64,000 nucleotides of DNA from JACCVG01 sp963790245 (GCA_963790245.1 CAWBNP010000002.1:1302001-1366000), one strand, 5' to 3'; shown: positions 33,297 to 41,704, counted from the first letter of the stretch. Numbers and translations are program-made. The notes: generated by a model from the sequence alone, not told the origin.

Positions 33297-33830
33297 GTGC
33301 CCCAGACGCTTCGATGCCTCGTCCCTGTGCTCGTGGCGGGCCTCGCGCTCACCGCCTGCGGCGGCGGGGCGTACGAGACCGAGCAGCTGACTTCCTACAC
33401 CCGCGAGCTCGAGCGGACCTACGTCGACCAGGCCGGGCAGGGTCAGAGCGCCGGCGACACCGAGGCGTTCACCGCCGTGCTCGATCGCCAGCCGCGCGGT
33501 GGAGACCCGATCGGGCTCCTCGACGGGGTCGCGACGATCACCCGCACCCAGACGGTTCGCGGCCAGCGGCTCGGCCATCGGGTAGCGACGATCCAGTACT
33601 CGCTGACCGGCCGCGGCACGATCGTCGCCGCAGGCGTCTACACGGCAGAGATCCCCGGCGATGCGAGCGAGCCGGCGCGCCAGATCGTGCGGCCGATCGT
33701 CGGCGGTACCGATGCGTTCGAGAACGCACGCGGCAAGGTCGTCCATACCGGGATCGGCGGGGGCCAGCAGAAGGTCACGCTCGATATCGAGACGCCGGTC
33801 GCCGACGACTCCTCGGACTCCCCCGAGTAG
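33297..33830 (+). CDS. Lipoprotein, unknown function
   Basis: 177 aa from GTG 33297; a longer frame upstream would run through the terminator. The signal VPQTLRCLVPVLVAGLALTAC has lipobox LTAC (Cys21), then GGGAYETEQ. The mature part is a compact alpha/beta sequence (EAFTAVLDRQPRG, HRVATIQYSLTGRGTIVAAG, VTLDIETPVADD) that I do not recognise; the length suits a single periplasm-side domain. It lies alone between a terminator and a convergent methyltransferase gene (9 nt gap). Confidence 0.8.
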   Translation: MPQTLRCLVPVLVAGLALTACGGGAYETEQLTSYTRELERTYVDQAGQGQSAGDTEAFTAVLDRQPRGGDPIGLLDGVATITRTQTVRGQRLGHRVATIQYSLTGRGTIVAAGVYTAEIPGDASEPARQIVRPIVGGTDAFENARGKVVHTGIGGGQQKVTLDIETPVADDSSDSPE

Positions 33831-33839
33831 CGCCCGCCG

Positions 33840-34676
33840 CTACCTGAGCGCCGTCAACACGCTTTGTGACTTCTTAGCGCGCATCTCAGATTCTGTGAAG
33901 CCGGCAGCTCGGCATTGCTCCAGCAGCCAGTCCCGCTCGTAGGCGACCGCGGCCTCGGGGTAGCGCTCGCTCTCAACGTGGGCCGCGCCGCGCCGATGCT
34001 CGAAGGTCCAGCGGCCACCGAGGTCGAGGCTCTCGCGGCAAAAGACGGTCGCCAGCAGCCGACCACCCGGTCGCAGCACCCGACGGGCCTCTTCGAGGTA
34101 ACCGATCAGGTCCTCCTCGAGCAAGTGGGTGAACAGCGAGAGGGCGAATACGAAGTCCTGGCTGCCGTCCTGCACCGGGAGCACCGACGGACCCGTCGAG
34201 CCCGTCGGGTTGTAGACCCGGCTGCGGGCGCCCAGCGCGATGAACTCGAAGTTCTTCGGGTACGCGCCCTGGCACCACTCGACCATCTCGCGGTCGACGT
34301 CGACGCCCGTGTACACGCCGCGGTAGCGGCCCGCATCCTTGCCGTACTCGCGCAGCGCGATCGCGGCGCGGCCCGAGCCCGAGCCGATGTCGAGGATCGC
34401 GGAGTCGGGATCGACCCAACCGGCCGCGAAGGCATCCTCCCAGAAGGCACGGTGGGAGTAGCGGAACCAGACCTGGTTGAAGACGAACTTGCTCCGCACG
34501 CCGGTCCGGATTCGCAGCCGCGCCGGCGGCAGGCCGCGCAGCTCGGGGAAGATCCGGGCGAGGGCCGCATCAATCAGGTCAAGCGGCAGGAAAAGCACGC
34601 GTGAGCGGGTCAGTACGGGGATCGAGGGAATCAGCCGCCGCAGCAGCCGCATCGCGGCGTTGCTCACCCGGTCCAT
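33840..34676 (-). CDS. SAM-dependent methyltransferase
   Basis: This 278-aa protein has AILDIGSGSGRAAIALREYG (motif I, about 104-123), VYTGVDVDREMVEWC (motif II), FALSLFTHLLEEDLIGYLEE (motif IV/V) and RVLRPGGRLLATVFC (motif VI). The N-terminal 75 residues (LLRRLIPSIPVLTRSRVLFLPLDLI) are hydrophobic-basic and may touch the membrane. The family occurs near glycan genes, and the acceptor is unknown. ATG 34676 follows the quinone oxidoreductase stop by 1 nt, so the two are co-transcribed. Confidence 0.8.
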   Translation of the reverse strand: MDRVSNAAMRLLRRLIPSIPVLTRSRVLFLPLDLIDAALARIFPELRGLPPARLRIRTGVRSKFVFNQVWFRYSHRAFWEDAFAAGWVDPDSAILDIGSGSGRAAIALREYGKDAGRYRGVYTGVDVDREMVEWCQGAYPKNFEFIALGARSRVYNPTGSTGPSVLPVQDGSQDFVFALSLFTHLLEEDLIGYLEEARRVLRPGGRLLATVFCRESLDLGGRWTFEHRRGAAHVESERYPEAAVAYERDWLLEQCRAAGFTESEMRAKKSQSVLTALR

Positions 34677-34677
34677 C

Positions 34678-35655
34678 TCAGCGCGAGGGATCGAGCAGCA
34701 GCTTGCCGCTCGTCCGCCGGGCGACGATGTCCTCGTGGGCGCGGCGGACCTCGGAGAGCGGGTAGGTCTCGCCTACGAGTGGGTTCAGCCGGCCTGCGGC
34801 GGCAAGCGCAAACAGCTCGGCGAGTGGCTCGTCGACCATCCCGGGCCGGCCGAAGAGGTGCTTCATCCAGAAGCCGACGACCGCCCGGCTGGAGCGCATC
34901 AGCTTCCCGGTCACGACCTCGTTCTGTTCGCGGCTGGCGATGCCGTAGGTCACGAGCCGCCCGAACGGGGCAAGAGCGGCGAGGCTCTGCTCGAACACGC
35001 GCCCGCCCGCCATCTCGAAGACGACGTCGACCGGCTCGCCACCGTTCGCCTCGATCAGCGCGTGCTCGAGCCCTTCGGCCTCCGGATCGACTGCCGCATG
35101 AGCTCCCAGCTCCCGCGCCAGCGTGCGCTTCTCCTCGGTGCTCGCGCTCGCGATGACCCGCCCCGCGCCCATCGGCTCGCCGAGCTGGACCGCCAGCGAG
35201 CCGGTTCCGCCCGCCGCCCCGTGGACCACGACCGACTCGCCGTCGCTCACCCGACCCGCGGTTCGGTAGAGGTGCCAGGCGGTCAGTCCCTGCAACACGA
35301 TCGCAAGCGCCTCGCCATCGCCGACCCCGTCGGGAACCGGCCAGGTGGTCGCCGCCGGCGCGGCCGCCAGCTCGGCGTAGCCGCCCGTTCCCTCCAGCAG
35401 CGCGACCACCCGCTGCCCGACCTCGAACCCGGCTGCCGGCGCCGCGACGGTTCCGACGACCTCGGTGCCCGGCGTCATCGGCAGCTCGTACTTGGCGAGG
35501 TAGGAGTTCTCGCGAGCGTGGGTGTCGGCGAAGTTGATCCCGGCGTGGGTCACCTGGATGAGAACCGCGTCCTCTGCCGGCTGCGGCGCGGGTGCGTCCT
35601 CCACGAGCTCCAGCACCTCCGGTCCGCCCCATTCGGAGATCAGGATCGCGCGCAC
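34678..35655 (-). CDS. Zinc-independent MDR-family NADPH:quinone oxidoreductase
   Basis: This 325-aa protein shows the quinone reductase/zeta-crystallin pattern: GINFADTHARENSY near residue 54, PGTEVVGTVAA, VVHGAAGGTGSLAVQLGE (Rossmann loop, AAGGTG), and the C-terminal PLSEVRRAHEDI. No catalytic-zinc GHE motif and no Cys cluster for structural zinc. It reduces quinones or enones with NADPH in the cytoplasm. GTG start at 35655, 9 nt from a TATAGG box that overlaps the -10 of the divergent pfkB-like gene; leaderless transcription is likely. Confidence 0.88.
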   Translation of the reverse strand: MRAILISEWGGPEVLELVEDAPAPQPAEDAVLIQVTHAGINFADTHARENSYLAKYELPMTPGTEVVGTVAAPAAGFEVGQRVVALLEGTGGYAELAAAPAATTWPVPDGVGDGEALAIVLQGLTAWHLYRTAGRVSDGESVVVHGAAGGTGSLAVQLGEPMGAGRVIASASTEEKRTLARELGAHAAVDPEAEGLEHALIEANGGEPVDVVFEMAGGRVFEQSLAALAPFGRLVTYGIASREQNEVVTGKLMRSSRAVVGFWMKHLFGRPGMVDEPLAELFALAAAGRLNPLVGETYPLSEVRRAHEDIVARRTSGKLLLDPSR

Positions 35656-35664
35656 GGCCTGAAC

Positions 35665-35670
35665 CTATAG
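35665..35670. promoter_or_regulatory. Palindromic -10 core shared by two divergent genes
   Basis: ctatag lies 9 nt before the minus-strand GTG (35655) and 10 nt before the plus-strand GTG (35681). Read either way it supplies TATAG as a -10, so one symmetric element can start both leaderless mRNAs. The 50,761-50,770 site has the same geometry. Confidence 0.55.
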
Positions 35671-35680
35671 CCTGCCGCCG

Positions 35681-36610
35681 GTGAGCCTCACAGTCGTCGG
35701 ATCGATCGCGTTCGACGCGGTCAAGACACCATTCGGAGAGCGCGAGCGGATGCTCGGCGGCGCCGCCGTGCACTTCTCGCTGGCCGCGAGCTTCTTCACC
35801 GAGGTGCGGGTCGTGGGACCGGTCGGCGACGACTTCGGTGAGGACGAGTACGCGGTGCTTCACGGACGCGGCGTGAACACCGACGACATCGAGCGGGTTC
35901 CCGGCGGCGAGACGTTCTTCTGGCGCGCCCACTACGAGTACGACCTCAACGTCGCCCACACCGACGACACCCGGCTCGGCGTGTTCGGCGATTTCGAGCC
36001 AAAGCTCTCCGACGGATCGCTGGCCTCCGAGACCGTCTTCCTCGCAAACATCCAGCCCGACGTCCAGCGCGCGGTGCGCGAGCGGTTCGGCCCGGACCGG
36101 CTGGTCGGTCTCGACTCGATGAACCTCTGGATCGACATCGCCCGCGATTCGCTCGAGCAGACGATCCGCGGCGTCGACATCGTCTTCCTCAACGATGCCG
36201 AGGTCCGCCAGTTCACCGGCGAGAGCAACCTCGTCCGCGGCGCCCGCGCGCTGATGGAGCTCGGCCCTCGGGTGGTCGTCGCCAAGCAGGGCGAGTACGG
36301 CGCCGCGCTGTTCACCGGCGACCGGTTCTTCGCCCTGCCCGCCTACCCGCTCGAGACCGTCAACGATCCGACCGGCGCCGGCGACTCGTTCGCCGGTGGC
36401 TTCCTCGGCTACCTCGCGGGCGAGGGCCCGGGCGCGGCTGACGACGAGGGCAAGCTGCGCCGCGCGATGGTCTACGGCTCGACGATCGCCTCGTTCGCGG
36501 TCGAGAAGTTCGGCACCGAGCGGGTGCGCGAGTTGAGCCGCGAGGAGATCGACGGGCGCTTCGATGAGTTCAAGGCGATGACGACGCTCGAGGCAGTCGC
36601 GCTCAAGTGA
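35681..36610 (+). CDS. PfkB-family sugar/nucleoside kinase
   Basis: This 309-aa protein has the N-terminal LTVVGSIAFDAV, the substrate-lid-like RMLGGAAVHFSLAAS with the GG hinge, VFLNDAEVRQFTGE, and the PfkB signature 2 NDPTGAGDSFAGGFLGYL with the catalytic Asp. The family phosphorylates ribose, adenosine, fructose and related substrates; substrate is not readable here. GTG start at 35681. The stop overlaps the GTG of the first small lipoprotein gene (GTGA, 36607-36610), a coupling that puts the three lipoproteins in one unit with it. Confidence 0.9.
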   Translation: MSLTVVGSIAFDAVKTPFGERERMLGGAAVHFSLAASFFTEVRVVGPVGDDFGEDEYAVLHGRGVNTDDIERVPGGETFFWRAHYEYDLNVAHTDDTRLGVFGDFEPKLSDGSLASETVFLANIQPDVQRAVRERFGPDRLVGLDSMNLWIDIARDSLEQTIRGVDIVFLNDAEVRQFTGESNLVRGARALMELGPRVVVAKQGEYGAALFTGDRFFALPAYPLETVNDPTGAGDSFAGGFLGYLAGEGPGAADDEGKLRRAMVYGSTIASFAVEKFGTERVRELSREEIDGRFDEFKAMTTLEAVALK

Positions 36611-36936
36611 GCCGCATGAGCTCGCTCGGTGCCGTCGCGCTGGCGCTCAGCGCCCTGGCGCTTGCGGGCTGCGGCGATCCGGAGCCGCCGCCCGCGACCG
36701 ATCGCGGGCCGACGACCGGCGCGCCGATCCCGGAGGCGCTGCGCGAGAGCCTGATCGAGCAGTGCGTCCAGAGCAGCGACGCGACACCCGAGACCTGCGA
36801 CTGCACCCTCGCCGAGGTTGAGGCAGATGGCTCCTTCGACGAGTACGCCAGCTATGGCCTTGCGATCGCGCAGGGTGAGGACCCCGAGGTGCCGCCTTCA
36901 TTGACCGAAGCGCGAGAGAAGTGTTCCCCCGCCTAG
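36607..36936 (+). CDS. Small lipoprotein, Cys-motif family, copy 1
   Basis: 109 aa from GTG 36607 (ATG 36616 also possible). Lipobox LALAGC, then a Pro/Thr linker. The folded part has EQCVQSSDATPETCDCTLAE and ends REKCSPA. The pattern C-x9-CxC-x(n)-C is shared with the next two genes, together with an amphipathic helix (ALRESLIEQC). Probably a lipid-anchored extracytoplasmic protein with two disulfides. No known family recognised. The end overlaps the next gene by 16 nt. Confidence 0.8.
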   Translation: MSRMSSLGAVALALSALALAGCGDPEPPPATDRGPTTGAPIPEALRESLIEQCVQSSDATPETCDCTLAEVEADGSFDEYASYGLAIAQGEDPEVPPSLTEAREKCSPA

Positions 36937-37229
36937 CAGCGGTCGGCCTGCTGGCGGTCGGCCTCGCCGGCTGCGGCGGCGGTGCGAGCGACGAGCCGGC
37001 GACCACGGCGGCCACAACGGCGCCGGCGGCCCAGAGGACCGTCGGGACGTCCTATCCCGAGGACGCGCGCGATGCGTTCATGGATTCCTGCGCGCGCGGC
37101 GGTCCTTCGGTCACGCAGTGCCAGTGCATCCTCGAGGCGCTCGAGGAGGAGCTGCCCTACTCCGAGTTCTTCAAGGTCAGCGAGACAGCCGACGCCGCGC
37201 GGCGCAAAGCCAGCGAGGCGTGCGTGTAG
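36921..37229 (+). CDS. Small lipoprotein, Cys-motif family, copy 2
   Basis: 102 aa from GTG 36921. Signal FPRLAAVGLLAVGLAGC (lipobox LAGC) with a Thr/Ala linker. It then has SYPEDARDAFMDSCARGGPS, QCQCILEALEEELPYSEFF and the terminal KASEACV. It shares the CxC and C-terminal Cys spacing with copies 1 and 3, and the YP(E/A)(D/E)xR helix with copy 3. It overlaps copy 1 by 16 nt in another frame, so translation is coupled. Unknown function. Confidence 0.8.
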   Translation: MFPRLAAVGLLAVGLAGCGGGASDEPATTAATTAPAAQRTVGTSYPEDARDAFMDSCARGGPSVTQCQCILEALEEELPYSEFFKVSETADAARRKASEACV

Positions 37230-37270
37230 CGGTTAGTCTCGGCCCTCCACAACCTCGAGACAGGGGCACC

Positions 37271-37624
37271 ATGAAGACAGCGTCGTCGATTTTCCTTGCA
37301 GTGATCGCCTTCGGGCTTCTCGCCTGCGGCGGCGGGACCACCACCGAGACCGTCACGACCCCGGCGGCCACCGATGCGGCGCCCGCCACCGATACCGCGG
37401 CCGCTGAGCCTGACGCCGAAGGCGGAGGTAGCTACCCCGCCGAGGTCCGCGAGAACTACCTGGAGGGATGCACCCAGCAGGCCTCCCAGGAGACGTGCGA
37501 GTGCACGCTGGCCTACCTCGAGAAGAACCTGTCGGTCGAGGACTTCGCCTCGGCCGGGATCAAGATCAACGAAGGCGGCGAGCCGCCCAAGGAGCTGCTC
37601 GCGGCCAGCGCGGAGTGCGTGTAG
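37271..37624 (+). CDS. Small lipoprotein, Cys-motif family, copy 3
   Basis: 117 aa from ATG 37271 after GGGGCACC. Lipobox FGLLAC, long Thr/Ala/Asp linker (about 22-52), then SYPAEVRENYLEGCTQQASQ, ETCECTLAYLEKNLSVEDF and AASAECV. Closest to copy 2. The conserved Cys set (one, CxC, one) suggests two disulfides in a helical hairpin outside the membrane. There are 41 nt between copies 2 and 3, enough for a separate promoter. Unknown function. Confidence 0.8.
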   Translation: MKTASSIFLAVIAFGLLACGGGTTTETVTTPAATDAAPATDTAAAEPDAEGGGSYPAEVRENYLEGCTQQASQETCECTLAYLEKNLSVEDFASAGIKINEGGEPPKELLAASAECV

Positions 37625-37715
37625 GGGTTGCCCACGGGCGGGTGCGAGATCCTGAGTTCTGCTCGGGGTCTCGCGCACGGCCCGGCCCAGGCGTCTTTGT
37701 GCCAGGGTTCGCCCG

Positions 37716-38129
37716 ATGCGCGTTCGGCTCGCTCTGATAGCTGGGATCCTCGCCCTCGGGGCGGCGGTCGTGGCAACGTTCGGGCTGCTCGGGTCCGGCC
37801 GTGACGCCGCTGCCGGCCCTCCCGCTCCGCCCGACTGCATCGCCAGCTGGAACGCAAGCGGTGCGCAGTTCGGCAAACACCTGGCGACCGACCCGATGCA
37901 CAGCTACACCGCGGCCCAGGTCACGCGGATCGGCGAGGACTGCGCCGTGATCTTCCCGGCCGAGCGCCTCGACCCAGAGCCCGACGCGGGCGCGCAGATC
38001 TACGGGGCCGGCGGGTGGCGGGGCCTGAACGAGCAACTCGAGCTCGACGAGGTCCTCGCCCTTCAGCAGGACGCCGCGAGCGCCGTCAACGCCGACCTCG
38101 CTCTCGACGGGACGCTCGAGCCGCGCTAG
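37716..38129 (+). CDS. Secreted or membrane-anchored hypothetical protein
   Basis: This 137-aa protein has an N-terminal hydrophobic segment (LALIAGILALGAAVVATFGLL) that serves as signal or anchor. The mature domain has two Cys (PPDCIASWN, GEDCAVIFP), which could form a disulfide, and the sequence WNASGAQFG. No family recognised. It follows the lipoprotein genes in the same direction by 91 nt and converges with the CopD-like fragment 3 nt away. Confidence 0.7.
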   Translation: MRVRLALIAGILALGAAVVATFGLLGSGRDAAAGPPAPPDCIASWNASGAQFGKHLATDPMHSYTAAQVTRIGEDCAVIFPAERLDPEPDAGAQIYGAGGWRGLNEQLELDEVLALQQDAASAVNADLALDGTLEPR

Positions 38130-38132
38130 CGC

Positions 38133-38729
38133 TCAGCGGCGCACGTCAAACTCGGTCGCGCCCGTGTACTGGTCGAACTTCGAGGCTCGAACGTCGACCT
38201 CGGCCTGCCAGGTACCGGGGACACCGAGCGGCTCACCAAGCAGCTCGTAGTGGGCCGGCCCCTTGCGGGGCACCTCGACCGTGATCGGGCCGATCTCCCG
38301 TTCCGGCTGGGCGAGGCGCAGCTCGATTCCCTTGACCCGATCGATCTGGGCACCGCTCGCCCGATCGAACAGATAGAGGTGGTAGTCGTTGGGGCCGACG
38401 GTGCCCGGCTCGATGTCGATCTGCAGCCGGTAGGGCCCGAGGTCCAGCTCGCGCAGGATCGGTCCGCTCTCGGTCGCCGCGGGCGGTGCCAGCCGCACCA
38501 GGGTCGCGGTCGCGGCGAGGACCAGCACTGCGAGCAGGACCTCGGCCCGCATCGAGCGGCGCAGCGCCCGCTCGCTATTCGTATCCCCCTCCGAGAGCCG
38601 CGCAACACGCCGACGATTGAAGGCGGCGAGCCCGACGATCAGGCGAAACCCCTGGGCGTGGCTCAGGGGTTTCGCAGCGTCCGGCCCGGTTAGGATCAGG
38701 GCAATGGACTGGGGCTTCATCTGGATCAT
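38133..38729 (-). CDS. C-terminal fragment resembling a CopD/YtkA-type protein
   Basis: The reading frame (up to 198 aa) contains LAAFNRRRVARL followed by SMRAEVLLAVLVLAATATLV, which looks like the last helix and loop of CopD copper-resistance proteins. An extracytoplasmic beta-sandwich of YtkA/CopC type follows (GPYRLQIDIEPGTVGPNDYH, GPAHYELLGEPLGVPGTWQA). The upstream CopD helices are absent; a hairpin at 38643-38675 and another gene occupy that space. Translation could start at ATG 38552 to give about 140 aa with one anchor. Either a truncated gene or a stand-alone domain; start uncertain. Confidence 0.5.
   Translation of the reverse strand: MIQMKPQSIALILTGPDAAKPLSHAQGFRLIVGLAAFNRRRVARLSEGDTNSERALRRSMRAEVLLAVLVLAATATLVRLAPPAATESGPILRELDLGPYRLQIDIEPGTVGPNDYHLYLFDRASGAQIDRVKGIELRLAQPEREIGPITVEVPRKGPAHYELLGEPLGVPGTWQAEVDVRASKFDQYTGATEFDVRR
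38643..38675. terminator. Strong hairpin, possible terminator remnant
   Basis: Perfect 12-bp arms gcgaaacccctg (38643-38654) / caggggtttcgc (38664-38675) with a 9-nt loop. No clear T-run follows in either direction, and it lies within the longest frame of the CopD-like fragment, so the role is uncertain. Confidence 0.45.
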
Positions 38730-38961
38730 GTTTGTCCTGAAGATCCCGCTGGTTGCGCTGCTCTGGATCTGCTGGTGGGCGATTCGAGCCGTCCCCGAGG
38801 TCGAGGAGAGCCCGGCCGAGGACGAGGGTCAGGGCCCCGATCACGATCCGCGCCCGAGGCGCCCGCGGCCTCCGCGCCGTGGCCCGCACGCCGAGCCTCC
38901 GCACCGCCCGCCCGAGCGGATCCGCGCCGGAGCCCGAACGACGAGCGGCTCACCGACGTGA
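38704..38961 (+). CDS. Small single-pass membrane protein, conserved type
   Basis: 85 aa from ATG 38704. One membrane helix fills residues 4-27 (GFIWIMFVLKIPLVALLWIC then WWAI), followed by an acidic stretch (VPEVEESPAEDEG) and a long Pro/Arg-rich cytoplasmic tail. This layout is common in actinobacterial small membrane proteins of unknown function. The stop (38959-38961) overlaps the GTG of the next gene as GTGA. Confidence 0.7.
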   Translation: MDWGFIWIMFVLKIPLVALLWICWWAIRAVPEVEESPAEDEGQGPDHDPRPRRPRPPRRGPHAEPPHRPPERIRAGARTTSGSPT

Positions 38962-39290
38962 TCGAAGACGGAACGGCGGTCCACTACTCGGCGGTGCAAC
39001 GCGGGACGCCCGTCCTCAGCGCCGACGGGACCGAGGTCGGCAAGGTCGAGCGGATCCTCGATAACTACGAGGAGCACATCTTCGACGGGATCGTGATCCG
39101 GACCGGCGACGGCGAGCGGTTCGTCGACGCCCCGGAAGTCGCCCGAACGGCCGAGCTGGCCGTCACGCTGACGATCAACGCCACAGAGGCCGCACGGCTC
39201 CCGGAGCCCGAGCAGGGGCCGCCGAGCTTCAAGCCCAACAACGGCGGCCGGATCGCGCGGCTGCTCGGCGGAGGATGGCGCAAGAGTTGA
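38958..39290 (+). CDS. PRC-barrel-like domain protein
   Basis: 110 aa from GTG 38958, chosen for the GTGA overlap with the preceding stop. Residues about 10-70 (YSAVQRGTPVLSADGTEVGK, VERILDNYEEHIFDGIVIRT) form the six-strand PRC-barrel pattern with its GxxVGKV turn, seen in RimM and photosynthetic reaction centre H subunits. The C-terminus is basic (GGRIARLLGGGWRKS). It may bind the membrane protein upstream or RNA/protein partners. Overlaps the longest citrate synthase frame by 16 nt. Confidence 0.7.
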   Translation: MIEDGTAVHYSAVQRGTPVLSADGTEVGKVERILDNYEEHIFDGIVIRTGDGERFVDAPEVARTAELAVTLTINATEAARLPEPEQGPPSFKPNNGGRIARLLGGGWRKS

Positions 39291-39328
39291 GCGCTACAGA
39301 GCAAGCCGGTTCACTAGAGTCCGACGCC

Positions 39329-40621
39329 GTGGCAGAGCGCAACGACTCCCTGTCGGTCACCGACAACCGGACCGGCGAGAGCTTCGAGATCCCGATCACC
39401 GACGGGACCGTCAAGGCGATGGACTTCCGCCAGATGAAGGTTTCCGAGGACGACTTCGGCTTGATGACCTATGACCCGGCGTTTACCAACACCGCGTCAT
39501 GCCGCAGCGAGATCACCTACATCGACGGCGAGGCCGGCGTGCTGGAGCACCGCGGCTACTCGATCGAGCAGCTCTGCAAGGAGTCGAGCTACCTCGAGGT
39601 CGCCTACCTGCTGATCCACGGCGAGCTGCCGACCAAGGACCAGCACGACGAGTGGGTCCACGAGGTGACGGTCCACACCTATGTCCACGAAGGGATGAAG
39701 CGGTTCCTCCAGGGCTTCCGCTACGACGCGCACCCGATGGGCATGCTGCTCGCCGGCGTCGGCGCGCTCTCGACCTTCTACCCGACCGCCAAGAACATCG
39801 ACGACCCCGAAGAGCGCCACATGGCGGCCGTCCGGCTGATCGCCAAGATGCCGACGCTCGCGGCGTTCGCCTACCGCCACAGCATGGGGCTGCCCTACGT
39901 CTACCCCGACAACGACCTCTGGTACCCGGCCAACTTCCTCTCGATGCTCTACAAGATGGCCGAGGCCAAGTACGACGCCGACCCGCGGCTCGTCCGCGCG
40001 CTCGACGTGCTGTTCATCCTCCACGCCGACCACGAGCAGAACTGCTCGACCAGCGCGGTACGCAGCGTCGGCTCCTCGGAGGTCGATCCCTACTCGGCCG
40101 TCGCCGCCGGAGTCGCGGCTCTGTACGGCCCGCTGCACGGCGGCGCCAACGAGGCGGTCCTGAAGATGCTCGACCGGATCGAGACGGTCGAGAACATCCC
40201 TTCCTTCCTCGAGGGCGTCAAGGCCGGCGACGAGAAGCTGATGGGCTTCGGCCACCGCGTCTACAAGAACTACGATCCGCGCGCGCGGATCATCAAGACC
40301 AACGTCGACGAGGTGCTCGAGGTGACGGGCATGAACCCGAAACTCGAGATCGCCGTCGAGCTCGAGAAGCGCGCGCTCGACGACGAGTACTTCACCTCGC
40401 GCAAGCTCTATCCGAACGTCGACTTCTACTCGGGCCTGATCTACGAGGCGCTCGAGATCCCGCCCGCGATGTTCACCGTCATCTTCGCGATCCCCCGTAC
40501 CGCGGGCTGGATCGCACAGTGGCTCGAGATGGTCGGCGATGACGACACCAAGATCGCCCGCCCCCGCCAGATCTACAGCGGCGAGCGGGAGCGCGACTAC
40601 GTGGCGCTCGACGATCGCTAG
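39329..40621 (+). CDS. gltA: Citrate synthase
   Basis: About 430 aa from GTG 39329, which lies 8 nt after TAGAGT (39315-39320), a leaderless arrangement. ATG 39275 in the same frame would add 18 residues and overlap the previous gene. Catalytic set seen: HADHEQNCSTS (His), GPLHGGANEAVL (oxaloacetate His), FGHRVYKNYDPRA (His/Arg) and NVDFYSGLIY (catalytic Asp). It condenses acetyl-CoA and oxaloacetate for the TCA cycle, the same cycle as the 2-oxoglutarate dehydrogenase at 50781. Length fits type I/II bacterial citrate synthase. Confidence 0.93.
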   Translation: MAERNDSLSVTDNRTGESFEIPITDGTVKAMDFRQMKVSEDDFGLMTYDPAFTNTASCRSEITYIDGEAGVLEHRGYSIEQLCKESSYLEVAYLLIHGELPTKDQHDEWVHEVTVHTYVHEGMKRFLQGFRYDAHPMGMLLAGVGALSTFYPTAKNIDDPEERHMAAVRLIAKMPTLAAFAYRHSMGLPYVYPDNDLWYPANFLSMLYKMAEAKYDADPRLVRALDVLFILHADHEQNCSTSAVRSVGSSEVDPYSAVAAGVAALYGPLHGGANEAVLKMLDRIETVENIPSFLEGVKAGDEKLMGFGHRVYKNYDPRARIIKTNVDEVLEVTGMNPKLEIAVELEKRALDDEYFTSRKLYPNVDFYSGLIYEALEIPPAMFTVIFAIPRTAGWIAQWLEMVGDDDTKIARPRQIYSGERERDYVALDDR

Positions 40622-40629
40622 GGGCTGAC

Positions 40630-41613
40630 GTGAGTCAGGTCGAGACGCTGGGCGGGCCGATCGACGTCGACGGGCTCGGAACGGTGCTGATGCACGAGCA
40701 CGTGATTGTGCTGACGCCCGAGATCCAGTCGGCCTACCCGGGCTTCGGCGGCTGGGATCCCGACCGCTACGTCGCCGAGGCGCAAACCAAGCTCAAGGCG
40801 CTCAAACAGCGCGGAGTCGACACGATCGTGGACCTGACGGTCGTCGGGACCGGCCGTGACGTCGCGCTGCTCGCGCGCTGCGCGGAGGGAACGGGCCTCC
40901 AGATCGTCGTTGCGACCGGCATCTACACATACGACGCGGTGCCCAAGCCGTTCCACTTCGTCGGCCCCGGGACGATCCTCGGCGGTGACGACGAGCGGAT
41001 GATCCAGATGTTCGTCGACGACATCGAGCAGGGGATCCAGGGCACCGGGATCAAGGCGGGCATCCTCAAGTGCGCCACCGATCACCCGGGCATGACCGAG
41101 GGAGTCGAGCGCGTGGTGCGGGCGGTCGCCCAGGCGCACCGGCGCACCGGCGTGCCGATCTCGACCCACACGGCCGCGCGCGATGAGCGCGGCCTGGAGC
41201 AGCAGAAGATCTTCCAGGAGGAGGGCGTCGATCTCTCGCGCGTCGTGATCGGCCACTCGGGCGATACGACCGATCTCGACTACCTCGAGAAGCTGATCGC
41301 CGCCGGCAGCTACATCGGAATGGACCGCTTCGGGATCGACGTCGAGCTGCCGTTCGAGGAGCGGGTGGCAACGGTCGCGGCGCTCTGCGAGCGCGGCCAC
41401 GCGGGGCGGATGGTGCTCTCCCACGACTACGCGGCGTTTATGGACTTCCTGCCCTGGGAGATGGTGCCCGCCGTGCTGCCGAACTGGCACTACACCCACA
41501 TCCACGACGACGTCCTCCCGGCGCTGCGCGAGCGCGGCGTCAGCGACGAGCAGATCGACCAGATGCTGGTCGGGAACCCGCGCGAGATCTTCGCCCGACG
41601 CGACAGCTACTAG
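40630..41613 (+). CDS. Phosphotriesterase-family (PTE/PLL-like) metal hydrolase
   Basis: This 327-aa TIM-barrel amidohydrolase has MHEHV (first metal-binding HxH), KAGILKCATD (carboxylated Lys bridging the metals), STHTAARDERG (His), VIGHSGDTTDL (His) and VLSHDYAAF (catalytic Asp). These are the five ligand sites of the PTE family. Relatives include phosphotriesterase-like lactonases, so a lactone or phosphotriester could be the substrate. GTG start at 40630, 8 nt after the citrate synthase stop, so probably co-transcribed with it. Confidence 0.9.
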   Translation: MSQVETLGGPIDVDGLGTVLMHEHVIVLTPEIQSAYPGFGGWDPDRYVAEAQTKLKALKQRGVDTIVDLTVVGTGRDVALLARCAEGTGLQIVVATGIYTYDAVPKPFHFVGPGTILGGDDERMIQMFVDDIEQGIQGTGIKAGILKCATDHPGMTEGVERVVRAVAQAHRRTGVPISTHTAARDERGLEQQKIFQEEGVDLSRVVIGHSGDTTDLDYLEKLIAAGSYIGMDRFGIDVELPFEERVATVAALCERGHAGRMVLSHDYAAFMDFLPWEMVPAVLPNWHYTHIHDDVLPALRERGVSDEQIDQMLVGNPREIFARRDSY

Positions 41614-41704
41614 CCGACTCTTTGCATCTAGGGCGCACCCGCCGTTGTTTTTCCGCCTCTGGGAAGCCGAGTCGGCGGCCTGACGTTTACACTGGCGCCG
41701 CCTC

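Noticed and set aside
41614..41676. Inverted repeat gccgactc / gagtcggc between the phosphotriesterase and PhoU-like genes
   Set aside because: The arms are only 8 nt with a 47-nt gap and no T-run, so chance is likely in this GC-rich sequence.
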